Below, piece after piece: positions 30,868 to 40,199 of a DNA stretch of 64,000 nucleotides. The notes beneath the pieces are model-generated. The model did not search any database. It saw only the letters and a list, made by a program, of their open reading frames with translations, and had not been told where the DNA came from. Position 1 is the first letter of the stretch; each line of letters begins with the position of its first letter. Location of the stretch: the NCBI RefSeq assembly GCF_910589745.1, contig NZ_OU342399.1, forward strand, positions 1,447,501 through 1,511,500. The letters run 5' to 3'. A program made the translations under genes and the position numbers. This stretch comes from Candidatus Arcticimaribacter forsetii (GTDB taxonomy: Bacteria; Bacteroidota; Bacteroidia; Flavobacteriales; Flavobacteriaceae).

Positions 30868-31518
30868 ATGAAAAACCTTTATGAAGTTATACTTTTAATA
30901 CACGTATTAAGTGGTGTATTAGGATTATGCACTGGCACAATAAATATTATAAAACCAAAAGGAGGTAAAAGACATAGACTGGTGGGAAATCTGTTTGTGT
31001 TTTTTATGATTTCTACAGGAATTTCTTCTGTAGTAATAGCCTTACTAAAAGATAACACCTTTTTATTTGCAGTTGGAGTTTTTACTGTTTATTTAGTTGG
31101 AACCGGAAATCGTTATATGAATTTAAGACTTTTAGGAAAAGGACAAAAACCAAAAATTATAGATTGGATACTCAGTATTTGTATGCTGATTGGTGGGGTA
31201 TACTTTATTTCAAAAGGAATATTTTTATTGTATAACGCTAGTAATTTCGGAATTGCTTTAATTGTTTTTGGTCTTGTTGGGCTTTATGGTGTTAAAAATG
31301 ATTTCTTAAATTATTTAGGCAAATGGAAAAACAAAAGATTCTGGATGTTAATTCATATCTCAAGAATGACTGGCGGTTATATAGCAGCACTAACTGCTTT
31401 TATTGTTGTGAACAAGTCAGGTCTTCCTGGTAACCTTCCAGAGTACATCTATTGGTTAATACCAACATTTATATTAACTCCTTTAATTATTTATTGGAGC
31501 AAACCTTATAAACAATAA
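30868..31518 (+). CDS. Multi-span membrane protein (DUF2306-like)
   Basis: A 216-residue protein with seven predicted helices. It begins YEVILLIHVLSGVLGLCTGTINIIKPKGGKRHRLVGNL, and a late His/Arg element, MLIHISRMTGGYIAALTAF, follows. The regularly placed histidines in helices are reminiscent of haem-binding membrane proteins. I assign it to the DUF2306-like group with moderate certainty. It is probably cotranscribed with the PIG-L gene and the DUF1272 gene (4-bp gap). Confidence 0.8.
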   Translation: MKNLYEVILLIHVLSGVLGLCTGTINIIKPKGGKRHRLVGNLFVFFMISTGISSVVIALLKDNTFLFAVGVFTVYLVGTGNRYMNLRLLGKGQKPKIIDWILSICMLIGGVYFISKGIFLLYNASNFGIALIVFGLVGLYGVKNDFLNYLGKWKNKRFWMLIHISRMTGGYIAALTAFIVVNKSGLPGNLPEYIYWLIPTFILTPLIIYWSKPYKQ

Positions 31519-31522
31519 AATA

Positions 31523-31705
31523 ATGTTACAGATGAAAAATAAATGTGAACATTGCCATAAGGTACTTGTTCACGAAAACGAAGAAACTTATATCTGCTCC
31601 TATGAGTGTACTTATTGCAAAGAATGTGTAGAAACTGTTTTAAAAAATACCTGTCCTAATTGTGGTGGTAATTTTGAAAAAAGACCTCTTAGGTTTACTA
31701 AATAA
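31523..31705 (+). CDS. DUF1272 zinc-ribbon protein
   Basis: A 60-residue protein with four Cys pairs or near-pairs: CEHCHK, CSYECTYCKEC and CPNCGGNF. The ending FEKRPLR is as in the DUF1272 family. It should bind two zinc ions. The annotated start is followed by a second ATG at 31532 (MKNKCEHC), which may be the real start. Function unknown. Confidence 0.88.
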   Translation: MLQMKNKCEHCHKVLVHENEETYICSYECTYCKECVETVLKNTCPNCGGNFEKRPLRFTK

Positions 31706-31729
31706 CAGGTCGTTACAAGGGTCTAGTAA

Positions 31730-31752
31730 AATATGTTTTCTATAAACATATT
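31730..31752. repeat. 9-bp hairpin before msrA
   Basis: AATATGTTT, loop TCTAT, AAACATATT. A perfect 9-bp inverted repeat with a weak T tract. Either a weak terminator after DUF1272 or an operator for msrA. Confidence 0.5.
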
Positions 31753-31781
31753 ATTTGTAAATTGGACAACAAATTCATTAA

Positions 31782-32441
31782 ATGAAAATTCAATTTACTT
31801 TATTTAGTTTACTAATATTCCAGACCTGTTTATCCATTGGATCTAAACCAATAGACAATGATCAAAAGATATGGCACCCAACAACTACCCTTCAAAAAGG
31901 TCTTAAAAAAGCTTATTTTGCTGGAGGCTGTTTTTGGTGTGTAGAAGCAATATATGAAAGCGTAGAGGGAGTTCATGAGGTTTATTCTGGTTATTCCGGA
32001 GGGGAAACTAAGAACCCAAATTACCGTCAAATTGGAACTGGTAAAACAGGTCATGCTGAAGCTGTTGAAGTTATTTATGATCCTACAAAAGTTTCATTCG
32101 GAATTTTAGTTCAAGTATTTTTTGGGTCTCATGATCCAACCACTCCATTCAGACAAGGACCTGATAGAGGCTCGCAATACCGCTCGATTGCATTTTACAG
32201 TAATGATACCGAAAGGGAAATTATTCAACAATATATAGAGCTTTTAGTTGAGAAAGAGATCTTCGAAAATGAAATAGTAACCGAAGTTAAACCCTTAGAA
32301 AAGTTCTATTATGCAGAAGAATACCATCAGGATTATGAACGTTTAAACCCAAATAACCCTTATGTTAAGAACGTTTCAATTCCACGACTTAGAAAGTTCC
32401 AAAAAGCCTACCCTGAACTCTTAAAAACAAATACCCATTAA
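31782..32441 (+). CDS. msrA: Peptide-methionine (S)-S-oxide reductase MsrA, exported
   Basis: Repairs oxidised methionine. It has 219 residues: an N-terminal export signal (MKIQFTLFSLLIFQTCLS), then a linker, then the MsrA domain from about residue 40. The catalytic motif AGGCFWCVEAIYE and YSGGETKNPNYRQIGTGKTGHAE are typical. The signal implies a periplasmic or lipid-anchored enzyme; a Cys at residue 16 could be a lipobox but the match is weak. The mutarotase gene follows 2 bp later. Confidence 0.95.
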   Translation: MKIQFTLFSLLIFQTCLSIGSKPIDNDQKIWHPTTTLQKGLKKAYFAGGCFWCVEAIYESVEGVHEVYSGYSGGETKNPNYRQIGTGKTGHAEAVEVIYDPTKVSFGILVQVFFGSHDPTTPFRQGPDRGSQYRSIAFYSNDTEREIIQQYIELLVEKEIFENEIVTEVKPLEKFYYAEEYHQDYERLNPNNPYVKNVSIPRLRKFQKAYPELLKTNTH

Positions 32442-32443
32442 AC

Positions 32444-33346
32444 TTGAAAGAAATAACCCTTACAAATGATTTACTTAAAATTGTAATTCTTCCTTATGGA
32501 GGGATTATTAAGGAGTTATGGTATAATGGGATTAATGTAGTTTTAGGACATGAGAATTCAGATAGTTATTTAGATAATCCATGGAAAATCGGAGCCTGTA
32601 TAGGTCGCTACGCAGGTAGGTTAAGCTCTTCATTTACACTTGAAAATAAAACACATAAACTAGTAAACAAAAAAGGAATCCAATTACATGGAGGTTCTGC
32701 AGGATGGGATCAATCTACCTGGAAAATATATGATCTATATCACGGGTCTACACCACATTTAACGTTAAAACATAGATGTATTGAGGAGAATTCAGGTGGT
32801 CATCCAGGAACCATTGATGTAAGCTTAAAATACAGTTTATATTTAAATAAATTAATTATAGAATATAAAGCTATTACCGATAAAGCCTGCCCAATTAATA
32901 TAACAAACCACAGCTATTTTAATCTGAGTGGAGCTGCTGAATTAAATGATCACAACTTAATGGTTAATTCAGCAAAAACACTGGAATTAGATAAAAATTT
33001 AATGCCTACAGGGAAATTTAAAGAATCATTTGGTACTGAATTTGATCGTAACAAAATGAGACCAATTGGTAAATCCAGATATGATGATTGTTTTATCCTA
33101 AAAAATAATACTGAAATTAAAGCAAGTTTGAGTGCAAATTCGACTGGTATACAAATGGATGTTTTAACGGATCAGCCTAGCATAGTTGTTTTTAATCCAA
33201 AAGAGTTGAATGGGATTTGTTTTGAAACTCAAAAATTTCCTGATAGTCCAAATTTCCCAAATTTCCCAAACACGATAATCAAACCAAAAGAAAGGTATAT
33301 ACAGAAAACAGAATTTGTTTTTTCAAAGATTAAAAAAACCTTCTGA
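32444..33346 (+). CDS. Aldose 1-epimerase (galactose mutarotase type)
   Basis: Interconverts the alpha and beta anomers of aldoses. It has 300 residues from a TTG start 2 bp after msrA. Family motifs are GACIGRYAGRL, LHGGSAGWDQSTW, the catalytic His in NITNHSYFNLSG and the catalytic Glu in GICFETQKFPDSPN. No sugar operon surrounds it. Its 3' end overlaps the convergent PAP2 gene by 24 bp. Confidence 0.93.
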   Translation: MKEITLTNDLLKIVILPYGGIIKELWYNGINVVLGHENSDSYLDNPWKIGACIGRYAGRLSSSFTLENKTHKLVNKKGIQLHGGSAGWDQSTWKIYDLYHGSTPHLTLKHRCIEENSGGHPGTIDVSLKYSLYLNKLIIEYKAITDKACPINITNHSYFNLSGAAELNDHNLMVNSAKTLELDKNLMPTGKFKESFGTEFDRNKMRPIGKSRYDDCFILKNNTEIKASLSANSTGIQMDVLTDQPSIVVFNPKELNGICFETQKFPDSPNFPNFPNTIIKPKERYIQKTEFVFSKIKKTF

Positions 33347-33910
33347 AAAATATCTATTGTACAATTTGGTAGCTATTTTATAAAACAATAAGGACCAAAA
33401 AAAGCCAAAAGTTGCACCTGAGAAAACGTCTAACGGATAATGCACACCGATATAAATTCGACTATAAGCGATTAAAGCAGCAATAAAAAATAAGAGATAC
33501 TTGATTTTTGGGAATTTTTCTCTAAACAAAAAACTGAAAAAAGTTGCAAGGGCAAAAGAATTAGAAGCATGTCCTGAGAAATAACCATATAAACCACCAC
33601 AGCTTTTCTTTACAATTCTCATAACCTCTTGAATTTCAGGATTATGACAAGGCCTCAGTCGTTCAAAACCATATTTAAACATGTTAGTAACCTGGTCGGT
33701 AACTAAAATTAATGCGCCTACTGCTAAAAGTAAAAATAAAGCGGATTTATATCCCTTAGAACGATAATACCAAAGCAATAAAATAATGTAAACAACAAAA
33801 TTGCTTGCTTTGTGCGTAATCATCATCCATAAAGCATCAAAAGAAGGAGATCCTAATCCATTTAGAAATAGAAACAAAGAGGTATCCCAATCTAATAAAC
33901 TATCAATCAT
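33323..33910 (-). CDS. PAP2 family membrane phosphatase
   Basis: A 195-residue, roughly six-helix lipid phosphatase. The three catalytic motifs are KYGFERLRP, YFSGHASNSFALA and SRIYIGVHYPLDVFSG. Likely substrates are undecaprenyl pyrophosphate or a phosphatidate-type lipid; sequence alone does not decide. Its ATG overlaps the stop of the upstream 74-residue gene (TAATG), so they are probably coupled. Confidence 0.93.
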   Translation of the reverse strand: MIDSLLDWDTSLFLFLNGLGSPSFDALWMMITHKASNFVVYIILLLWYYRSKGYKSALFLLLAVGALILVTDQVTNMFKYGFERLRPCHNPEIQEVMRIVKKSCGGLYGYFSGHASNSFALATFFSFLFREKFPKIKYLLFFIAALIAYSRIYIGVHYPLDVFSGATFGFFWSLLFYKIATKLYNRYFSEGFFNL

Positions 33911-34134
33911 TACTCTAAAGATTCAATTTCAGAGTCAAAAAAGTTTAAAGCTTCTTCTATTAAATCTTGAGTTACTTTTCCTAATTCTTCCTCATCTTCT
34001 TTACTAAACTCCTCAAACCACAAAACATCATCATTTGATACGTTTAAAAGAAATCGAGGATACTCAGTGTGAAGCACAAAGATTTCATCTTGTAATGTTG
34101 AGCTGTCAGCAATTAAAAATTTTGGTACTTCCAT
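33910..34134 (-). CDS. Conserved hypothetical protein, 74 residues
   Basis: A small acidic soluble protein (MEVPKFLIADSSTLQDEIFVLHTEYPRF). It has the phrase VLWFEEFSKEDEEEL and no cysteine, metal motif or signal. Proteins with this start are, to my memory, common next to the PAP2 gene in Flavobacteriia. It is translationally coupled to PAP2 by TAATG. Function unknown. Confidence 0.8.
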   Translation of the reverse strand: MEVPKFLIADSSTLQDEIFVLHTEYPRFLLNVSNDDVLWFEEFSKEDEEELGKVTQDLIEEALNFFDSEIESLE

Positions 34135-34145
34135 AGTATTATAGT

Positions 34146-35510
34146 TTAGTTTATAATGAGCTTATCCGTTTTAAATTTAAATCGTAAAAATAGTAAAATT
34201 GCTGAACAAGAAAGACCTGTTAACAAACCGATCCAAATTCCAGTTGCCTTAAAAGGGGTATAAAAAGCAAGATAATATGAAACAGGGAATCCAATCAACC
34301 AATAAGAAATGAATATTAAGGTAGTTGGAATATTAACATCCTGAAGTCCACGAAGAGCTCCAAGAACTACAACCTGTAAACCATCTGTTATCTGAAAAAA
34401 CCCAGAAATAATTAACAAAGAAGATGCTATTGCAACAACCTCGAGTGTATCAGAGGAAGTTTGTATCCCGTTATTATCTAAATAAATCCAGGGTAATTCG
34501 GTATTAAAAATTAAATAAAATGCACAGAAAAAAACATCAATTATTATAATCAAAAGAAAAACAGAAAAAGCAATCCTTTTCAGCTCCAAGTAATCTTTTT
34601 TCCCAAACTGGTTCCCAACGCGGATCATGGCAGTCGCTCCTAGTCCCATTGCAACCATAAAAGTCATGGAAGTTAAGTTTAAAGTAATCTGATTGGCTGC
34701 CTGTGAGTTAGTGCCCAATAAACCCGACATCCATACTGCAACTACAAAAAAAGCAATCTCAAAAAACATTTGCAGAGCAGAAGGTAAACCTAATTTGAAA
34801 ATTTTTTTAATTAAGAAAAGTTTCATTTGAGAAAACTTTAACGTCAAATCATACTTTTGGTATTGCTTTTTATATTTTACATAAAGAACTATATAAATAA
34901 GCATAGTAATTCGTGAAATTAAAGTTCCAATTGCTGCCCCTTCCACCCCAAGTTTTGGAAAACCAAAATGACCGAAAATTAATAAATAATTTAAAATTAC
35001 ATTAATCCCATTTGCAACAAGAGTTGCATACATTGCTGGACGAGTTAATGACAATCCATCGGAAAACTGACGGAAAGCCTGAAACATAATCATAGGTATT
35101 AAAGAAACTGCAACCCAATTTAAATAAGGAAAAGCTAAGAATACTACATCCTCTGGCTGACCCATGCGAAACATTTGATTGCGAGATAAATAAACAGCTA
35201 GAAACAAAAGAAGACCCAAAAGAGTACATAAAAAAAAACCATGAACAAAAATCTGACCCACACGTTTAATATCAGAATTCCCATCTGCCTGAGCTACAAG
35301 TGGAGTAAGCGCAGTAGAAAAACCTATTCCTAAAGACATCGCAATAAAAAAGAAACTATTTCCTAAAGAAACAGCAGCTAACTCGGTAGCTCCTAATTGT
35401 CCAACCATGATATTATCTATCATTTGAACAACGGTATGTCCTAGCAGTCCCAAGATTACAGGAAAAGCAATTTTAATGTTAGTTTTAAACTCTCGGGTAT
35501 ATTGATTCAA
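34146..35510 (-). CDS. MATE family efflux transporter
   Basis: A 12-helix cation-coupled exporter, about 454 residues. Family landmarks are AFPVILGLLGHTVVQMIDNIMVGQLGATELAAVS and the mirrored second half starting KLGLPSALQMFFEIAFF. No ATG exists near the start. I chose a TTG at 35510 (MNQYTREFKTNI), which agrees with relatives and does not overlap the M28 gene. The longer frame from a TTG at 35540 overlaps it by 20 bp. Substrate unknown; drugs or metabolites are usual. Confidence 0.92.
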   Translation of the reverse strand: MNQYTREFKTNIKIAFPVILGLLGHTVVQMIDNIMVGQLGATELAAVSLGNSFFFIAMSLGIGFSTALTPLVAQADGNSDIKRVGQIFVHGFFLCTLLGLLLFLAVYLSRNQMFRMGQPEDVVFLAFPYLNWVAVSLIPMIMFQAFRQFSDGLSLTRPAMYATLVANGINVILNYLLIFGHFGFPKLGVEGAAIGTLISRITMLIYIVLYVKYKKQYQKYDLTLKFSQMKLFLIKKIFKLGLPSALQMFFEIAFFVVAVWMSGLLGTNSQAANQITLNLTSMTFMVAMGLGATAMIRVGNQFGKKDYLELKRIAFSVFLLIIIIDVFFCAFYLIFNTELPWIYLDNNGIQTSSDTLEVVAIASSLLIISGFFQITDGLQVVVLGALRGLQDVNIPTTLIFISYWLIGFPVSYYLAFYTPFKATGIWIGLLTGLSCSAILLFLRFKFKTDKLIIN

Positions 35511-35520
35511 TGATAGGATA

Positions 35521-36903
35521 TTAAAGACTGAAATAATCAACTAAAAAAACTAATGAGGCCATTGTTGCTGAACCCAGCTCTAGTTCCCTTTTATTAATTG
35601 CGTCAAAGGTATCATTTTCTGCATGATGGTAATCAAAATAACGTTGTGAATCTGGTTTAAGACCTGCTAAAATATTTGCATCTGTTTTTAGATGTCCAAC
35701 ATCTGCTCCACTCCCACCTTTTACAAATAAATGAATTAGATAAGGCTCAAAATAAGATTCCCAACTTTGTATTGTTTTTAGCTTTTCCGGGGATGTATCT
35801 ATTGAAAATCCTCTTGGTGTAAAACCTCCTGAATCAGATTCTAAAGCAAATACATGGTTTTCATTTTTTGATTTAGAAACAGATGCATATTTCGTTGCAC
35901 CTCGCATACCATTTTCTTCATTCATAAAAAGAACTACCCTAAGGGTTCTTTTAGGATTGTAGTTTATTTCTTTGAATAATCTTAAAACCTCCATGGATTG
36001 TACTACTCCAGCTCCATCATCATGAGCGCCATCACCTAGGTCCCAAGAATCTAAATGCCCACCTACAACCATTATCTCCTCAGGTTTTTCAGAACCAATA
36101 ATTTCACCGATCACATTATATGATTGTACATCTGGAAGGTTTTTACAATTTTGTTTTAAATAAAAACGAAGGTTAGGATTTAATGAAATCATAGAACTCA
36201 ATAGTTCCGCTCCATTAGTACTTATCGCAGCAGCTGGAATTCTCTTCTTGAATGGTAAAAGACCATAACTCATTGATCCGGTATGTGGATAATCATCTAA
36301 TCTTAAATTTACAGACCTTACTAAAACTGCAACTGCACCCATATTTGCGGCTTGTTCTGCTCCGGAATATCGTTGATCTACACAACCTGAATATGCCTCA
36401 AATGTATTTATTAAATCTGCTTGCATTGGTCGATTAAAAAAAACAATTTTTCCTTCTACCTCTGCTCTGCTTAAATTATTCAATTCCTCGAATCCTTTTA
36501 CTTCAATAACTTCAGCTTTAATTCCTGTTAAAGGAGTAGCAACAGAACCCCCTAGGGCACAAATGGGCACATTAATCGTTTTTCCTGGACTCGTTTCAAT
36601 ATGTGCATACTCAAAAGTTCCACGTATCCACTTAGGAACCATAACCGGCTGAAGCCAAACGCGATCTAAACCAAGAGCATCTAATTCCGCTTTACCCCAG
36701 TCTACCGCACGTTGCGCATTTAAAGAACCTGATAATCTTCCTCCAATCTGATTGGATAAGTGATCTAGCCAAGAATAACTTTTTCCATTTAATAATGCTG
36801 TAGAATAAATAGATTTAAGTTTATCATCTACTTTAGGATTAGACTGAGATTGAGCTTGAGCTAAGCCAAACATCATTAAAAATAAAATACTCATATTCTT
36901 CAT
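35521..36903 (-). CDS. Exported M28 family metallopeptidase (carboxypeptidase Q-like)
   Basis: A 460-residue secreted zinc peptidase with signal peptide MKNMSILFLMMFGLAQAQ. The early part contains a PA-domain insertion (about 130-250). The M28 zinc ligands are visible: GGHLDSWDLGDGAHDDGAG, the catalytic Glu in NEENGMRGA, an Asp in ALESDSGGF and a late His in YHHAENDTFD. Probably an aminopeptidase or dipeptidase feeding on external peptides. It lies 7 bp after the sigma-54 activator gene on the same strand. Confidence 0.93.
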   Translation of the reverse strand: MKNMSILFLMMFGLAQAQSQSNPKVDDKLKSIYSTALLNGKSYSWLDHLSNQIGGRLSGSLNAQRAVDWGKAELDALGLDRVWLQPVMVPKWIRGTFEYAHIETSPGKTINVPICALGGSVATPLTGIKAEVIEVKGFEELNNLSRAEVEGKIVFFNRPMQADLINTFEAYSGCVDQRYSGAEQAANMGAVAVLVRSVNLRLDDYPHTGSMSYGLLPFKKRIPAAAISTNGAELLSSMISLNPNLRFYLKQNCKNLPDVQSYNVIGEIIGSEKPEEIMVVGGHLDSWDLGDGAHDDGAGVVQSMEVLRLFKEINYNPKRTLRVVLFMNEENGMRGATKYASVSKSKNENHVFALESDSGGFTPRGFSIDTSPEKLKTIQSWESYFEPYLIHLFVKGGSGADVGHLKTDANILAGLKPDSQRYFDYHHAENDTFDAINKRELELGSATMASLVFLVDYFSL

Positions 36904-36910
36904 ACTCTAA

Positions 36911-38074
36911 TTATTTTGGTGCAAATTGGATTATATTATTGCTGGTTATTGGATTGTCTCCTAAAATCATAAGTCGTTCAACAACATTTCTTAATTCACG
37001 TACATTACCAGTCCAAGGATATTGCTTTAATAATGCTAAGGCTTTAGGCTCTATAGATTTAACAGGCATGCCGTCTTTTTTAGCAATTTGATTGATAAAG
37101 TGATCTACAAGTAATGGGATGTCCTCAGTTCTCTCAGAAAGAGAGGGAACCTCAATCAATATTACTGCCAATCTATGGTAAAGATCTTCTCTAAATCTAC
37201 CTGCTTTGATTTCCTCTTTTAAATCTTTATTAGTTGCAGCTAATATTCTAACGTCAACTGTAATATCTTTGTCACTACCTACTCGCTGTACTTTATTTTC
37301 TTGAAGTGCTCTTAAAACCTTTGCTTGAGCACTTAAACTCAAATCTCCAATTTCATCCAAAAATAAAGTCCCTTGAGATGCTGCTTCAAATTTACCTTTT
37401 CGATCTTTGATAGCAGAAGTAAAAGCGCCTTTGAGATGACCAAACAACTCACTCTCTATCAATTCTGAGGGAATAGCTGCACAATTAACCTCTATGAGTG
37501 GAAATTTTTGACGTACACTTTTTTGATGAATCTGATGTGCAACCAATTCTTTTCCAGTACCGTTTGGACCTGTAATTAAAATTCTAGCTTGAGTAGGAGC
37601 TACCTTATCGACTAGTTCAATTACTTTTTTAATTTCAAGAGATGAGCCAATAATATCATATTTTCGAGCAATTTTCTTTTTTAAACGAACATTCTCTTTA
37701 ATTAAATGTTTGCTTGCAATAGCGTTACGTACCGAAATTAAAAGTCGATTTAAATCCGGTGGTTTTGGAATAAAATCATAAGCTCCATTTTTCATTGCAT
37801 GGACAGCGGTTTCAACATTACCATGACCTGTTAACATAATAAAAGGAACTAAAATGCCACTTTTCTGAGCTTTTTCTAAAACCTCTAAGCCATCCATTTT
37901 TGGCATTTTGATGTCACATAGAACAAGATCAAAATCATTGTTTTCTAACATTTTTATTCCATCCTTCCCGTCTGTGGCTTCAAATATTTTAAATTGATCA
38001 TTTTCTTCGCTCAAGATTTTAACTAGGACTCGACGAATAGGTTCTTCATCTTCTATTATTAATATTCTAGTCAT
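36911..38074 (-). CDS. Sigma-54 activator, receiver plus AAA+, without DNA-binding domain
   Basis: A 387-residue NtrC-like response regulator. Receiver domain 1-120 with phospho-acceptor Asp in LVLCDIKMPKMDG. AAA+ domain 145-375 with Walker A GPNGTGKE, Walker B GTLFLDEIGD and arginine fingers in REDLYHRL. The sigma-54-contacting loop reads GAFTSA instead of GAFTGA. The protein stops 20 residues after NVRELRNVVERL, so the Fis-type helix-turn-helix is absent. Both traits recur, in my memory, in Bacteroidota. It may act from solution. No partner histidine kinase is nearby. Confidence 0.93.
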   Translation of the reverse strand: MTRILIIEDEEPIRRVLVKILSEENDQFKIFEATDGKDGIKMLENNDFDLVLCDIKMPKMDGLEVLEKAQKSGILVPFIMLTGHGNVETAVHAMKNGAYDFIPKPPDLNRLLISVRNAIASKHLIKENVRLKKKIARKYDIIGSSLEIKKVIELVDKVAPTQARILITGPNGTGKELVAHQIHQKSVRQKFPLIEVNCAAIPSELIESELFGHLKGAFTSAIKDRKGKFEAASQGTLFLDEIGDLSLSAQAKVLRALQENKVQRVGSDKDITVDVRILAATNKDLKEEIKAGRFREDLYHRLAVILIEVPSLSERTEDIPLLVDHFINQIAKKDGMPVKSIEPKALALLKQYPWTGNVRELRNVVERLMILGDNPITSNNIIQFAPK

Positions 38075-38085
38075 TGCTTGTAGGT

Positions 38086-38910
38086 TTATGATTTATTCAT
38101 CCATACCGTTCTTTGAGGAAATGGTATTTCAATATTATTTTCATTAAAAACTTCGTAAATACGATAACGAATAGCACTTTTAACCATATTTGAAGAAAAA
38201 CTATTATTTATAGTAAATGTAAGTTTTAAATCAAGAGCACTATCTCCAAAATCGTTAAAAAGAACATCTGGCTTAGGTTCTCTAACAACTTCATTAAATT
38301 CTAGACTCAAATCGATTAACAGTTGTTTTACTAAATTTAAATCAGAACCATACGCGACTCCTATATGAATATTTTCTCTTGTTAAAGTTCCGTTTTCTGT
38401 CCAATTATAAAGTACTGAGGTTAAAAATTTATGGTTAGGAATAATGAGTACTTTGTTATCAATTGTTACCGCTCGTGTAGTTCTCAGGGTAATGTTTTCA
38501 ATTTTTCCAACCTGGCCATCCAATTGAATAATATCGCCAACATGAACAGTTTGATCAGCAATAATAAAAACCCCAGAAATTATATCCTGAATAAATGTTT
38601 GAAGCGCGAGACCTACTCCTACCAAAAGAGCAGCTGACGCAGCAAAAATACCGGTTACATTAACTCCTATATTCTCGAATGTAATTAAAATTACAATCAA
38701 ATAAATGAAGTAATTAAAGAAAGAAAAAATACTCTTAAAGGTGTATTGTGCTTGTTTATTTAAAGTTCGAAAAACTAATTTTTTAATTAACCTTAAAAAA
38801 TATTTAGTTAAAACAAATACCGCTAGGATAATCAGGATCGATTTCAAAGAAAATGAAACTGAAGATCCTAAGCTAATCTGATAATTAAAAAAGTCAAAAA
38901 AATGCTGCAT
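38086..38910 (-). CDS. MscS-type mechanosensitive channel
   Basis: A small-conductance mechanosensitive channel of 274 residues that releases osmolytes on hypo-osmotic shock. Three N-terminal helices; the pore helix contains GIFAASAALLVGVGLALQTF. The beta-domain has GDIIQLDGQVGKIENITLRTT and VLIIPNHKFLTSVLYNW, and the ending IEIPFPQRTVWM is typical. It is upstream of the sigma-54 activator on the same strand, 11 bp apart. Confidence 0.95.
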   Translation of the reverse strand: MQHFFDFFNYQISLGSSVSFSLKSILIILAVFVLTKYFLRLIKKLVFRTLNKQAQYTFKSIFSFFNYFIYLIVILITFENIGVNVTGIFAASAALLVGVGLALQTFIQDIISGVFIIADQTVHVGDIIQLDGQVGKIENITLRTTRAVTIDNKVLIIPNHKFLTSVLYNWTENGTLTRENIHIGVAYGSDLNLVKQLLIDLSLEFNEVVREPKPDVLFNDFGDSALDLKLTFTINNSFSSNMVKSAIRYRIYEVFNENNIEIPFPQRTVWMNKS

Positions 38911-38962
38911 GTGAGTCTTTTATCGATCCAAAGATAAAATAAAAATGGGGCTAAAAATAAAA

Positions 38963-38986
38963 CCCACCCTTAAAAATAAGGATGGG
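38963..38986 (-). terminator. Intrinsic terminator after dnaJ
   Basis: CCCACCCTTA pairs with TAAGGATGGG with one mismatch. On the minus strand it is followed by a T-rich tract. It ends the grpE-dnaJ transcript about 75 bp past dnaJ. Confidence 0.7.
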
Positions 38987-39059
38987 AAAAATGATGTGAA
39001 AAAATCAATAGCTCATATGAACCATAGACTAAAGCACACAATTATACTTTAATATGAAG

Positions 39060-40166
39060 TTAGGCAAACATATCTTTTACTTTTTCAAAAAATGATTTAT
39101 CAGACTTTTCAGGTTTTGGAAGGAAATTATCATCTTCCATCATTTTTTGAAAAAATTGTTTTTGTTCTCTATTTAATGTTTTTGGTGTCCAAACATTTAT
39201 ATGAACAAGTAAATCACCTGTTCCATAACGGTTAACATCTGGTAAACCTTTACCTCTTAATCTAAGTGTTTTTCCGGACTGAATACCAGATTCTAATTTA
39301 ATACGAACCTTACCTTCAAGCATTTCAATATCTTTTGATACACCAAGTGCAGCCTCTGATATAGAAACATAAAGATCATAATGAACATGGTTTCCTTCCC
39401 GCATGAAACGGTCATGAGCGTGTTCTTCTATGAGAACAATTAAATCCCCTGAGACTCCATTTCCGGGAGCAGCATTTCCTTTTCCAGAAACCTTTAACTG
39501 CATTCCATCTTCAACTCCTGCTGGTATTTGGATAGAGACAGTTTCTTCTTCCTGAACCATTCCTTGAGAATCACTTCCCTTAGGTCTATTAGAAATTGAT
39601 TGCCCAGAACCAGAACAAGTAGGGCAAGTAACAGCAGTTTGCATACGTCCTAAAATAGTATTGGTAACTCGAACCGTTTGGCCTGAACCATTACAAGCGG
39701 TACAAGTAGAATAAGTTACGCCACTGGCCTGAACCTTTCTTTTTACCTTAACTTTCTTATTTACACCCGATGCTATTTCCTCTAAGGTAAGCTTAACACG
39801 GATTCTTAGATTACTCCCTTTAACCCTTCTTTGTCCACGACCACCGCCACCAAAGCCACCGCCGAAACCTCCACCAAAAATATCTCCAAATTGGCTGAAG
39901 ATATCATCCATGTTCATTCCACCACCGCCAAATCCTTGACTTCCGTCAAATGCTGCGTGTCCGTATTGATCGTATTTTGCTTTTTTATCTGGATCTCCTA
40001 ATATTTCATATGCTTCTGCAGCATCTTTGAATTTTGCTTCAGCTTTTGAATCATCTGGATTTTTATCAGGGTGAAATTCAATTGCTTTCTTTCGATATGC
40101 TTTTTTAATCTCAGAGGCAGTAGCTCCTTTTGAAACTCCTAAAATATCGTAATAATCTTGCTTCAT
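39060..40166 (-). CDS. dnaJ: Chaperone DnaJ
   Basis: Hsp40 co-chaperone that stimulates DnaK. It has 368 residues. J domain 1-70 with HPD in FHPDKNPDDS, a Gly/Phe-rich linker, then a zinc region and two C-terminal beta domains. Only two CxxCxGxG repeats (CTACNGSG and CPTCSGSG) are present instead of the four in E. coli, so one zinc rather than two is expected; relatives in Flavobacteriia share this as far as I recall. It follows grpE by 33 bp. dnaK is not in the window. Confidence 0.96.
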   Translation of the reverse strand: MKQDYYDILGVSKGATASEIKKAYRKKAIEFHPDKNPDDSKAEAKFKDAAEAYEILGDPDKKAKYDQYGHAAFDGSQGFGGGGMNMDDIFSQFGDIFGGGFGGGFGGGGRGQRRVKGSNLRIRVKLTLEEIASGVNKKVKVKRKVQASGVTYSTCTACNGSGQTVRVTNTILGRMQTAVTCPTCSGSGQSISNRPKGSDSQGMVQEEETVSIQIPAGVEDGMQLKVSGKGNAAPGNGVSGDLIVLIEEHAHDRFMREGNHVHYDLYVSISEAALGVSKDIEMLEGKVRIKLESGIQSGKTLRLRGKGLPDVNRYGTGDLLVHINVWTPKTLNREQKQFFQKMMEDDNFLPKPEKSDKSFFEKVKDMFA

Positions 40167-40199
40167 ATCTTATTATTTAGACTACTTATTATCTTTAGT

